Assembly (NCBI GenBank): GCA_025057395.1
Contig: JANWXU010000015.1
Location: 1 to 48,438 of the forward strand
Reading direction: 5' to 3'
From: Bacteroidia bacterium
GTDB lineage: Bacteria; Bacteroidota; Bacteroidia; J057; JANWXU01
DNA: 48,438 nt
The notes beneath the pieces are model-generated. The model was not told where the DNA came from. It was given only the letters and a program-made list of their open reading frames with translations, and ran no database searches. This document shows, one piece after another, positions 33,739 to 43,100 of the stretch. Made by a program: the position numbers and the translations under genes. Within the stretch, counting starts at the first letter, position 1. Every line of letters starts with the position of its first letter.

Positions 33739-35793
33739 GTGGTAATTTCTAATAATAACAACAACCATTCTTTTCAGCTCGTTTCAGTATATGAACCCAG
33801 TGGGGACCAGCCCCAAGCCATAAAAGAACTTACAGAGGGTATACTCAATGGGGAAAAATATCAGGTTCTCTTAGGCGTAACAGGTTCAGGTAAAACTTTT
33901 ACTATAGCTAACGTTATCCAAAATGTTAATCGCCCCGTATTAGTAATAAGTCATAACAAAACCCTGGCCGCTCAATTATTCACCGAATTCAAACAATTTT
34001 TCCCGCATAACCAAGTAGAATTTTTTATTTCTTATTATGATTACTACCAACCCGAAGCTTATATTCCTGAAACGGATACTTACATTGAAAAAGACCTAGC
34101 TATTAATAAGGAAATCGAGAAGCTAAGGCTTAGAGCTACTGCTGCTATTCTTTCAGGAAGAAGAGACGTAATTATTGTTGCCTCCGTCTCTTGTATCTAT
34201 GGCTACGGGAAACCAGACGAAGTGGCTAATTTTGTAGAACGCATAGGACTAAACCAAAAAATGAACCGCCAAAAATTTCTACACCGCTTGGTGGAAATGC
34301 TTTATGCTAGAAGTGATTTGGAACTTAAGCGTGGTACTTTTCGCCCTAAGGGAGATACCTTAGACATCTTTCCGGCTTATGAAGATTTTGCTATTCGGAT
34401 TAGCTTCTGGGGCGATGAAGTAGAAAGCCTTCACATTATTGAGCCCGAAACAGGTAAAAAAATAAAGGCTATAGAAAATTTTGTCCTCTTTCCTGCCTCC
34501 ATTTTCGCTACGCCTAAAAACCTTTTGAACAAAATTCTTGCAGAAATAGAAAAAGAAATGCAAGAAAGGGTACAGTATTTTCAATCCATGGGCTTAATGC
34601 GTGAAGCAAGAAGAATACAGGAAAGAACAGAATACGATATGGAAATGATTCGTGAAATTGGTTTTTGTAAGGGTATCGAAAATTATTCTCGTTTTTTTGA
34701 TCAGCGCCCCCGCGGTAGCCGTCCTTACTGCCTTATTGACTATTTTCCTAAAGATTATATTTTAGTTATCGATGAAAGCCATGTTACTATCCCGCAAATT
34801 AGGGCCATGTATGGGGGTGACCGCTCTCGTAAGTTAGAACTCGTAGAAAATGGGTTTCGTCTACCCTCTGCCCTCGATAATCGTCCTCTTAAGTTCGAAG
34901 AATTTGAAAATCTTATGGGGCAAACTATTTTTGTAAGCGCTACTCCTGGTGAATACGAGTTGCAGAAAAGCGGTGGTGTAATAGTAGAACAAATTGTGCG
35001 CCCCACTGGATTATTAGACCCTCCCGTAGAGGTGCGCCCTATCCACAACCAAGTGGATGATTTAATAGGAGAAATTCAAAAAACTGTAGCTCAAAAAGAG
35101 AGAGTATTGGTAACTACACTTACAAAAAAAATGAGTGAAGAACTTGCCGAATATCTAGTTAATTTGGGTATTAATGCCCGCTACCTTCACTCTGAAATAG
35201 ATGCCTTAGAAAGAGTAGAAATACTACAGAACTTGCAACTAGGTAAAATTGATGTACTTATCGGAGTAAATTTATTAAGGGAAGGTTTAGATTTACCTGA
35301 AGTAAGCCTAGTTGCTATTCTAGATGCAGATAAGGAGGGTTTTCTTCGCTCTGAAAAAGCTTTTATCCAAACAGCGGGTAGAGCCGCCCGAAATGTAAAT
35401 GGAAGAGTAATTCTCTATGCTGAAAGAATTACTGGCTCTATGCAAAAACTTATATGGGAAACAGAAAGAAGAAGAAAAAAGCAAATAGAGTATAATAAAC
35501 TACACAATATTACTCCTCAGCCCGCTAAGAAAAATTATGAAACCATAGAAACAGCGCCTACCGTCTTAAACTATCTTAAAATAGAAAAGCCTGTGACTCC
35601 TGAAACAGAGCATAACCCTGAATTAGAAAAAATGTCAATTTCTGAACTAGAGCAAGCTATTGAATTATATAAAATCCAAATGCTTGCAGCAAGTGCAGAA
35701 GAAAATTTTCTAAAAGCTGCCAAATATCGAGATGAAATGTTTCGCCTGGAAAAAATCCTAAAAACTAAAATCCAACAGCAAAGCCCAGCTTAG
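33739..35793 (+). CDS. uvrB: Excinuclease ABC subunit B
   Basis: UvrB is the DNA-damage-verifying helicase-like subunit of nucleotide excision repair, working with UvrA and UvrC. The 684-residue product has a normal length. It carries QLVSVYEPSGDQPQAIKEL, Walker A GVTGSGKTFT (about 45-54), the beta-hairpin segment YYDYYQPEAYIPETDTYIEKD, helicase motif II LVIDESHV, motif V GVNLLREGLDLPEV, motif VI QTAGRAARN, and a C-terminal UVR domain (SISELEQAIELYKIQML...AAKYRDEMFRLEK) that contacts UvrC. The start is GTG; no ATG precedes the conserved N-terminus in frame. It is the third gene of the thioredoxin-asparaginase-uvrB cluster. Confidence 0.97.
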   Translation: MVISNNNNNHSFQLVSVYEPSGDQPQAIKELTEGILNGEKYQVLLGVTGSGKTFTIANVIQNVNRPVLVISHNKTLAAQLFTEFKQFFPHNQVEFFISYYDYYQPEAYIPETDTYIEKDLAINKEIEKLRLRATAAILSGRRDVIIVASVSCIYGYGKPDEVANFVERIGLNQKMNRQKFLHRLVEMLYARSDLELKRGTFRPKGDTLDIFPAYEDFAIRISFWGDEVESLHIIEPETGKKIKAIENFVLFPASIFATPKNLLNKILAEIEKEMQERVQYFQSMGLMREARRIQERTEYDMEMIREIGFCKGIENYSRFFDQRPRGSRPYCLIDYFPKDYILVIDESHVTIPQIRAMYGGDRSRKLELVENGFRLPSALDNRPLKFEEFENLMGQTIFVSATPGEYELQKSGGVIVEQIVRPTGLLDPPVEVRPIHNQVDDLIGEIQKTVAQKERVLVTTLTKKMSEELAEYLVNLGINARYLHSEIDALERVEILQNLQLGKIDVLIGVNLLREGLDLPEVSLVAILDADKEGFLRSEKAFIQTAGRAARNVNGRVILYAERITGSMQKLIWETERRRKKQIEYNKLHNITPQPAKKNYETIETAPTVLNYLKIEKPVTPETEHNPELEKMSISELEQAIELYKIQMLAASAEENFLKAAKYRDEMFRLEKILKTKIQQQSPA

Positions 35794-36013
35794 ACTTTTA
35801 ATCTACCCTAGTTATAAAGCTAGCCAGATTAAATTTTCATTGCATACTTGAGCCATATTTGTACTAAGAGATTCTAATCCCTATACTAGAGAACTTATTT
35901 TTTGTAAATTTGCCGTAATAGTAGATTATGACATATAAACCCACAGTATCACCTTAATTGATTATCTAAAATTTTGCCCTCTACTCGTTTTTTAGCTCTG
36001 AGATAAAGTAAAA
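35794..36013. other. Intergenic region before the third propeller/OmpA gene
   Basis: The 220-base gap has no reading frame worth calling. A TAAATTTG element at 35905-35912 matches the -7 consensus about 100 bases before the start codon, but without a -33 partner at good spacing. No terminator hairpin is obvious behind uvrB. Confidence 0.35.
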
Positions 36014-37975
36014 ATGTGTTACTGCAAGAAGCCTTGTTTGAAATTCAACCACATAATTCTGTCTTTATTGCTGCAGCTAATTAGCTTTTCGGTCGAAGGC
36101 CAGGCAATATTATGGCAAAAATGTATTGGCGGAAGTGCTTTTGATAATGCTTCAGATTTTGAAATAGCCAAAGATGGTAGCTATGTAATTGTAGGAACTA
36201 CACGTTCCTACGATATTGCTAACCTTTCAAAAACCACAGGAGATCCTGATATGCTTGTTTTCAAGATGAATTCTAAAAGTAATCTCTTGTGGCAACAAAC
36301 CTTTGGTGCGGAACGTACCGAGGAAGCTAAAGCGGTGAGAGTAACTCGCGATGGTGGTTTTTTAATTGTTGGTTCTACAGATTCCCCAAACTTTACAAAA
36401 GGCGAAAAAGACTTCTTCATCGTTCGCCTAGATGCAATTGGCACTAAATTATGGCAAAAATCTTTCGGAGGTACAGGTAACGATATTGCTACTTCTGCAG
36501 TAGTACTTAGAGATAGCTCTTTTATTATTGCTGGAGAAACCGGTAGCCAAAATGGAGATGTTACTAAAAATAGGGGCGGTATTGACTACTGGGTTATCCG
36601 ACTAGATAAAAGAGGCAACTTTATGTGGGAAAAAACTTACGGCGGCCCTGGAAATGACAATCTATACTCCATAGAACCTACTGCCGATGGTAACTTTTTA
36701 CTTATAGGCTCTAGTGATATGAGCGGCGTAGACGTGCCGCCTACCAAAGGGAAAACCGACTTATTCCTAGTCAAAATCGATGCTAGGGGTAACATTCTAT
36801 GGCAAAAAACGTACGGCGGAGAAGGATTTGATATTCCTTTTGATGCTGCTACTGCCATTACCCAAGATGGGCCTATTCTAATAGCCGGAACTACTACCTC
36901 TACCACAGGAGATATTACAGCCCAATACGGAGCAAGTGACGTTTTTGTAGCAGCAGTTGACTTATCGGGTAATTTATTATGGAAAAAAAGCTATGGAGGC
37001 AGTGGAGAAGACGGTGCTAATAGCATTTCGGCTGTATATGATGGTAATTTTTTAATTGCGGGTACCACACGCTCCAAAGACCATGATATTTTAGAAAATA
37101 AGGGCGGATACGATGCATGGTTATTCAAAGTGGATACTAGAGGTAGCATGCTCTGGTCTAAAACCATCGGAGGAAAAGGAACGGATCAATTTCTACAAGC
37201 TAAAGAAATACCTGGCGGTGATTTTATTGTAATTGGCTTTACAGATTCCAAAGATGGCGACCTCAATAACCTCTACAGAACGACGGGTCAAGATTTCTGG
37301 GTAGTTAAAATTGAAGACCCTGCTATTGAACATAAAGTAATTTCTTTAACACCAACTACTCTTATTGGTTATATTCGAGACGCTAAAACTAAAAAATTTG
37401 TAGCTGCTGAGGTGCGCTTAGTAAGCGATAGAAAAAATAAAAGACTTCAAACTGTAAAGTCTGATACTGTTTTTGGTATCTATGAAGTATTTTTACCAGA
37501 TACCGATAAGGCAAGTATTGGCGTTTCTGCTAAAGGTTATCTTTTCTATAGTAAAGATGTTACTGTTTCTAATGAGCAACGCTACTCAGAAATTCGCTTA
37601 GATGTAAATTTGGAACCTATTAAAGTAGGTGAGGCAATTCGCTCTTATGGCATTTATTTTGAATCAGGTAAATTTGATATTCTTCCAGAATCTTATCCTG
37701 AATTAGATCGCCTATATGACTTTTTGATGCAAAATAAGACAGTAAAAATACAGATCAATGGTCACACAGATGGCTCAGGAGATCCAGCTACCAAAATGCA
37801 GTTATCTACCTTGCGAGCAAAGGCAGTTAGAGATTTCTTAGTTAAAAAAGGTATTCCCGTGGAACGACTTAAATTCAAAGGGTTTGCTGCTACTCAAAAA
37901 ATTAGAGACCCCGAACTTACAGAAGAAGACTTACGAATGAATCGAAGAGTAGAATTTGAAATCATCGAATATTAA
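36014..37975 (+). CDS. Envelope protein: seven-bladed propeller + CRD + OmpA C-terminal domain
   Basis: The 653-residue protein has a signal peptide (HIILSLLLQLISFSVEGQ). Seven repeats of about 55-60 residues each open with a motif like LWQKTYGG (LWQKCIGG, LWQQTFGA, LWQKSFGG, MWEKTYGG, LWQKTYGG, LWKKSYGG, LWSKTIGG) and end in a strand such as FLIVGSTDS; seven such units make one closed propeller. A carboxypeptidase-regulatory-like domain follows (LIGYIRDAKTKKFVAAEVRL). The OmpA_C domain contains IYFESGKFDILPES, NGHTDGSG and NRRVEFEIIEY. It shares the architecture of the tandem pair at 7964-11112 but has a different blade type, so it is not a close paralogue. It probably bridges peptidoglycan and the outer membrane. 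dprA follows 17 bases downstream. Confidence 0.88.
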   Translation: MCYCKKPCLKFNHIILSLLLQLISFSVEGQAILWQKCIGGSAFDNASDFEIAKDGSYVIVGTTRSYDIANLSKTTGDPDMLVFKMNSKSNLLWQQTFGAERTEEAKAVRVTRDGGFLIVGSTDSPNFTKGEKDFFIVRLDAIGTKLWQKSFGGTGNDIATSAVVLRDSSFIIAGETGSQNGDVTKNRGGIDYWVIRLDKRGNFMWEKTYGGPGNDNLYSIEPTADGNFLLIGSSDMSGVDVPPTKGKTDLFLVKIDARGNILWQKTYGGEGFDIPFDAATAITQDGPILIAGTTTSTTGDITAQYGASDVFVAAVDLSGNLLWKKSYGGSGEDGANSISAVYDGNFLIAGTTRSKDHDILENKGGYDAWLFKVDTRGSMLWSKTIGGKGTDQFLQAKEIPGGDFIVIGFTDSKDGDLNNLYRTTGQDFWVVKIEDPAIEHKVISLTPTTLIGYIRDAKTKKFVAAEVRLVSDRKNKRLQTVKSDTVFGIYEVFLPDTDKASIGVSAKGYLFYSKDVTVSNEQRYSEIRLDVNLEPIKVGEAIRSYGIYFESGKFDILPESYPELDRLYDFLMQNKTVKIQINGHTDGSGDPATKMQLSTLRAKAVRDFLVKKGIPVERLKFKGFAATQKIRDPELTEEDLRMNRRVEFEIIEY

Positions 37976-37992
37976 ATTAATCATGAAATCTA

Positions 37993-39144
37993 ATGTCAAT
38001 AATAAACGATGTAGAAATTATCCATTTATTGGCATTGCAAAACATCAATGGTATAGGCCCCTATACTGCTCGAAACTTAATAGCTTACTGTGGCTCAGTA
38101 GAAGCTATTTTTCAGAAAAAAGCTTCAGAACTAGAAAAAATACCTTCTATTGGTTTTAAGCTAGCTAGGCTTGTAACCCAAAAAAATAACTTAGAAAAAA
38201 GTGAAAAAGAATATCGCCTTTTACAAAGTTTGGGAATTACCGTCCATCCTTACTTTGCCGAAACTTATCCTAATTTTCTAAAAAACATACCCGATGCCCC
38301 TATTCTCCTTTACCAAAAAGGGCCACTCAATTTAAATACTCGTCCTTCAATTGCAATTGTAGGTACAAGAAAACCTACAGAGTATGGTAAAAAACAAGCC
38401 TCTTTCTTTGCTGAATACCTAGCCAGCCAAGGTATCAATATCGTAAGTGGCCTAGCCTATGGCATTGATAGCTTTGCTCATATGTCTACTCTCAAGGCTA
38501 ATGGCACTACTACTGCAGTTCTCGCCCACGGCTTTTCCACTATTTATCCTGCTAGTCATAAAAGCTTAGCGGAGCAAATATTAGGAAAGGGCGCTTTAAT
38601 TACAGAGTACAGCTATCACAAAAAGCCTAAGCCTATGCTTTTCCCAGAAAGAAACCGGATTATTGCAGGCTTATGTGTGGCAACTATTGTGGTGGAAGCA
38701 GCTGTTTCAGGGGGAGCTCTAATTACAGCAAAATTAGCTAATGATTACAACCGAGAAGTGTACGCTATTCCGGGAAATTTAGGTATAAAAACTTCCGAAG
38801 GATGCAATCAACTAATTCGTAAAAATTTAGCTAGAATCCTTACTCACCCGCAGGAAGTAATTGATGATTTAGAAATAAATGGTCTTTTACAAATTCCTGC
38901 CTCTACCATTAAAAGTCCTTCAGCTCAAGAAGCTGCTAATACTTCTAAAATTAATCTAAACGAACTCTCGTTAGAAGAACAAAAAATCTACCGTTTTCTA
39001 GCTTCTTGCGAAAACGCCCATATCGATACTTTACACGAAGCACTTAATCTACCTATAGCACACCTTGCTACCCTTCTGTTAAATCTAGAATTTCTAGAAA
39101 TTGTAGAGTCTTTACCAGGGAAAAAGTATAGAATAAAAAAATAA
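37993..39144 (+). CDS. dprA: DNA-processing protein DprA
   Basis: DprA binds incoming single-stranded DNA and loads RecA during natural transformation. The 383-residue protein has an N-terminal HhH-like region (INGIGPYTARNLIAYCG, IPSIGFKLARLV). The Rossmann-like core has IAIVGTRKPTEYGKK, IVSGLAYGIDSFAHMSTL, TTAVLAHGFSTIYPASH, ERNRIIAGL and SGGALITAKLANDYNREVYAIPG. A C-terminal winged-helix-like domain starts about residue 320. All core motifs are intact, so it should be active. Other competence genes are not in the window. Its stop lies one base before the stop of the convergent ChaN-like gene, so both transcripts must overlap. Confidence 0.95.
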   Translation: MSIINDVEIIHLLALQNINGIGPYTARNLIAYCGSVEAIFQKKASELEKIPSIGFKLARLVTQKNNLEKSEKEYRLLQSLGITVHPYFAETYPNFLKNIPDAPILLYQKGPLNLNTRPSIAIVGTRKPTEYGKKQASFFAEYLASQGINIVSGLAYGIDSFAHMSTLKANGTTTAVLAHGFSTIYPASHKSLAEQILGKGALITEYSYHKKPKPMLFPERNRIIAGLCVATIVVEAAVSGGALITAKLANDYNREVYAIPGNLGIKTSEGCNQLIRKNLARILTHPQEVIDDLEINGLLQIPASTIKSPSAQEAANTSKINLNELSLEEQKIYRFLASCENAHIDTLHEALNLPIAHLATLLLNLEFLEIVESLPGKKYRIKK

Positions 39145-39145
39145 A

Positions 39146-40021
39146 CTAATATGTTTTTGTCATTGTTATAGGAACTGCAATAACAAAATCAGCCAAATTA
39201 ATAGACTTCTTATCTAATTCTTTTAAGTCAACTTGTTCAACGGTAGAAATTGTAAGAATTTTTAACTTTGAACTATATTTTTTTAAGTACCAATATATTC
39301 CTTCATAATTATTCGAATGGTAGGCGCCATTTAGATGAACGAAAACACCTGAAGCAGGCAAATTTTGGTAAATAAAATAAGCCATAGTAGCATCTTTCAT
39401 TGCCTGAGCAGCAATAAAATTTTCCGTAGCTACAGTTCCTCCGCCGTGCACCATTGCTTTCATTGCTTGATAACCAGGAAGCGAAAAGTCTACCTGTATA
39501 GGCAAAGGTGCCATCCAACGTTTTTCACGCTCAGAAAGAGTATCTAAAGCTGCTAGCCCACTACGAGCTACCAATCTAGCATACTTACGCGGAATATTGG
39601 TAGCAACTAAATTAATTTTGTATTTCCTAGCAAATTCCAGTATTGGCTTATAATCAGTAGCATAATTGGGCCAAAGCTCGGTAGAGCTTTCAAATTTTTG
39701 AGTATCCCACTCATTTGCAAAATAAGCATTAATATTATTTTGTATATCTGCTTCAAACATTTCACCCCCTATTATTAGGGGAATATTATTTTCTACCAAA
39801 TCTTTTATTAATTCATATTGTAGCCAGTGAGCAATAGGGTTATTATGCAATTCGCCAAATAAAATAACCTGAGCTTTCTGTGCTTTTTTAAATAAAGCCC
39901 CATAATCCGTTTTCTTACCCCGAGCTGTAAAAATACAATATGCTTTTTTTTGCGCCATAATACTTAAGGGGACCCCTAAACTAATTAACATTCCCCAAAT
40001 AAATAATAATCTAATCACCAT
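39146..40021 (-). CDS. ChaN-like haem-binding/iron-regulated exported protein
   Basis: The protein belongs to the ChaN/Tiki-related superfamily (DUF399). Its marks are ILFGELHNNPIAHWLQYELI near the N-terminus, GGEMFEADIQNNINAYF, KINLVATNIPRKYARLVARSG, and FIAAQAMKDATMAYF followed by VHLNGAYHSNNYEGIYWYL. In Campylobacter, ChaN binds haem; more distant relatives are metalloprotease-like, so function is uncertain. The ATG at 40021 gives MVIRLLFIWGMLISLGVPLSIMA, a good signal peptide of a 291-residue protein. An in-frame ATG at 40087 would prepend 22 residues and start close to a terminator. It converges on dprA with one base between stop codons. Confidence 0.85.
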   Translation of the reverse strand: MVIRLLFIWGMLISLGVPLSIMAQKKAYCIFTARGKKTDYGALFKKAQKAQVILFGELHNNPIAHWLQYELIKDLVENNIPLIIGGEMFEADIQNNINAYFANEWDTQKFESSTELWPNYATDYKPILEFARKYKINLVATNIPRKYARLVARSGLAALDTLSEREKRWMAPLPIQVDFSLPGYQAMKAMVHGGGTVATENFIAAQAMKDATMAYFIYQNLPASGVFVHLNGAYHSNNYEGIYWYLKKYSSKLKILTISTVEQVDLKELDKKSINLADFVIAVPITMTKTY

Positions 40022-40096
40022 TAGATCTAAAAAGTTAAAATATTGCTTTAATTTCAATATAACAAAAAATTTAAATTTTACTTGCATTAAAATAAA

Positions 40097-40129
40097 AAAA
40101 AGGTTGCTACCAGGTGGAGCAACCTTTTT
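40097..40129. terminator. Intrinsic terminator of the giant surface-protein gene
   Basis: AAAAAGGTTGCT (40097-40108) pairs perfectly with AGCAACCTTTTT (40118-40129): a 12-bp stem with a 9-base loop. On the minus strand the hairpin ends in a run of T and lies 20 bases after the stop codon of the giant gene. Confidence 0.9.
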
Positions 40130-40148
40130 GAATTCACTAAGAGAATTA

Positions 40149-43100
40149 TTAGGGCTGAAGCAGTAACTTAGCTTGACTACGCTTTTGCCCTTGTATAAAT
40201 TCTACTACATAAATACCAGCAAGCACACCTTGTAAGTCTATAAATTGTGTACCTATTCCATTTTCTGGAAGCTCTATAGTAGCTTCATAGATAACTTGCC
40301 CTGCTACATTACGAATTACAATCTGTGCTGGTAGTAAATTTTCAGCTTCATAGCGAATTGCAAATATACCTTGGCTAGGATTAGGATATATTTCTACTAC
40401 GGGATTTTTCTCAGCCTCCTGACTGCCTAGCTTAGTATTTGGCATACTAAACTCTTGCACCAAAGAGAAGGGGGTAAATTGACCATTCCGGGTAGAGCAT
40501 AAGGTACAGTTAGTACGAATACGAATACCATACCTTACACCTGGTGTTAAGCCTACCAACAAAACCTCGCTCGTAGGATGAGTTACCAAAAACTGTTGCC
40601 ATGTAGCAGGGTCTTGATTAGCAGGACCATACGCAATTACATAACAAACAGCTCCCGTCTGATTAGGTATCCAGCGAAGTAGAGCCGTAGTACTGCTCTC
40701 AATAACAACAGGTAACAATTCGGGAGTACTGCAACCTTGCGGCACTTGCGAACGCAAAGTAGTGGCCACTACACTTTCTGATGGCTCAGAACTAGCTCCA
40801 TTCGCACACAGTACTATTAAACGAAATTCGTAAGTAGTACTAGAACTTAAACCAGTTACAGTAAACGAGGTGGTAGTGATACCTGTTATGGCGTTGAAGC
40901 CAGCATTTGAACTTAATACTCGATATTGAATAGTATAACTAGCTGCTCCGCTTACTGCTGCCCAGCTCAGTGCAACACTCGATGTATTAACACTTGTTAC
41001 CGTTGGTGCCGCACTTGGAACTAAACTTCTAACAGTATAGGTTTGTGTACTACTGCACCCTTCTGCATCTCGAACTACAACTGTGTAGTTACCTGGTACT
41101 AAATTCGTAAATTCACCTGTAGAGTTAGTAACATTACCTGGAGAAAGATTATAAGTATAACTTCCGCTACCTCCTCCTCCCCTTACTCTTAGAACGCCTC
41201 CACCATTACATCCTGCATTAAGACTTTCTATCAAAGTTTGAGTTACTGCCGGTCTTACCGTCACTCTACGAGTAAGTCCGTTACATCCAAAAGCGTAAGT
41301 GCGCTCACCCACACCATTAGGTCTTACCACTAAGCGGAAGGGAGAAACATTAACTTCCATACCTATTTGGCCTACTCCGTTTTCAGAATATGTCAGAAGC
41401 CAGGGGCCATTGCCTGCAAATGTTACTTCAAAACTCGTCTCTTCTCCTTGGCATAATACTGCATTCTGAGCTTGGCTTACACTTTGTACGTTAGCACCCC
41501 TTCGAATTGCTACATTCGTAGTGTAGGTAATACTAGAACATCCTTGTACTATTAGGGTTACTCTATAAACTCCACTATCTGCTAATGTAACGCCAATTCG
41601 ACTTACGCTAGCTCCTGTAGCTATAAAGTTTCTCGGACCACTCCATCGATATTCTGCGCCCGCTACCAAAGTAGCATTTAATTCCAGATTCTGTCCTTCA
41701 CAAAGGGGTCCATTATTAGTTACATTAACTTCACCTAATCCTTCTCGAATAACCACTAAGGTAGAAACCGTAATATTACCACACGCCGGAGAATTTACTT
41801 CTACTGTATAATAACCTGCTGCTTCAGGCACAATATTTTCTATAGTCGGATTTTGTAAAGTTGAACTAAAACCATTAGGACCGCTCCACCGATAAGTAGC
41901 ACCAGGAATAGAAGTTACTGTCAGCCTAAGAGTAGTTCCCGTACAAACAGGTCCATTATTACTCGCTACAATATCTATTAGCGACGGATTTACTATCACA
42001 GTGGTAGTACGCGTTACTAGGCCGCACCCTGGTAAAAGTACACTTACGTTATAAGCGCCAGAGTTTAGCGAAGTTACGCCCTGTACAATAGGACTAGCTT
42101 CTGTACTCGTAAAGCCTGCCGGTCCACTCCAAAAATAACTAGCCCCTGGAACAAAAGTTGCGTTCAAAACTAACACACCATTAGTACAAAGTGGACCATT
42201 ATTTAAAGCAACAATTTCTGCTGGTGAAGGATTCACCACCACTTGCGTAGTGGCTGTGCGGCTTCCACACTGGGGTGTACTTACGGTAACTGTGTAAATG
42301 CCACTATTAGCGGTTGTTGGATTATTAATTACTGGCGAAGCTAAGGTACTGGTAAAACCATTAGGTCCACGCCATAAGTAAGTTGCATCTACAGAAGCAG
42401 AAGCCGTCAGGGCTAAACTACTACCCGAGCACACAGGACCATTATTACTTGCCGTAATCGAAGCTATCGAAGCATTTACTATTACCTGAGCAGTAGCACT
42501 TAAAGTGCCGCAGCCGGGTACATTTGCTGTTACTGTATAAGTACCGCCGTTTGTAGTATTAGCCTGCGGAATATTAATAGCAGCGCCTGTCGCGCTAAAG
42601 CCCGCAGGACCTGACCACGTATACGTAGCACCCTGTATTTGTGGCACACTAAGAACCAAATTTTGGCCCGCACAAATAGGAGAATTCGTAGTAATTGCAA
42701 AATTACTTGCTCCTGGCACTACTGTAACCGTAGTAGTAAGCGTACGAGTACCACACCCGGCAGAGCTTATTGTTAAGCTATATACACCACTATTAATAGT
42801 AGAAGCCGAAGGAATAACAGGATTAACCTCTGTAGAACTAAAACCAGCAGGTCCACTCCAAACATAGCTAGCCCCCTCTACCCCTGTAGCACTAAATTGT
42901 AAACTACTACCCTCGCAAACTGGACTATTATGCCTAATATTTACTTGCGATAAACTCGGATTAATAGCTATTTCTACATTAAGTCTTACAATACCACATG
43001 CAGGAATACTTGCCGTAAGCTCATAAGTACCTGCGTTTTCTGATGTTACATTACTTATAGTAGCGATAATTCCAGTAGCAGTAAAATTGCGTGGACCGCT

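Noticed and set aside
37956-38159. Alternative 67-codon frame overlapping the dprA start
   Set aside because: It is out of frame with the conserved DprA sequence and overlaps both neighbours.
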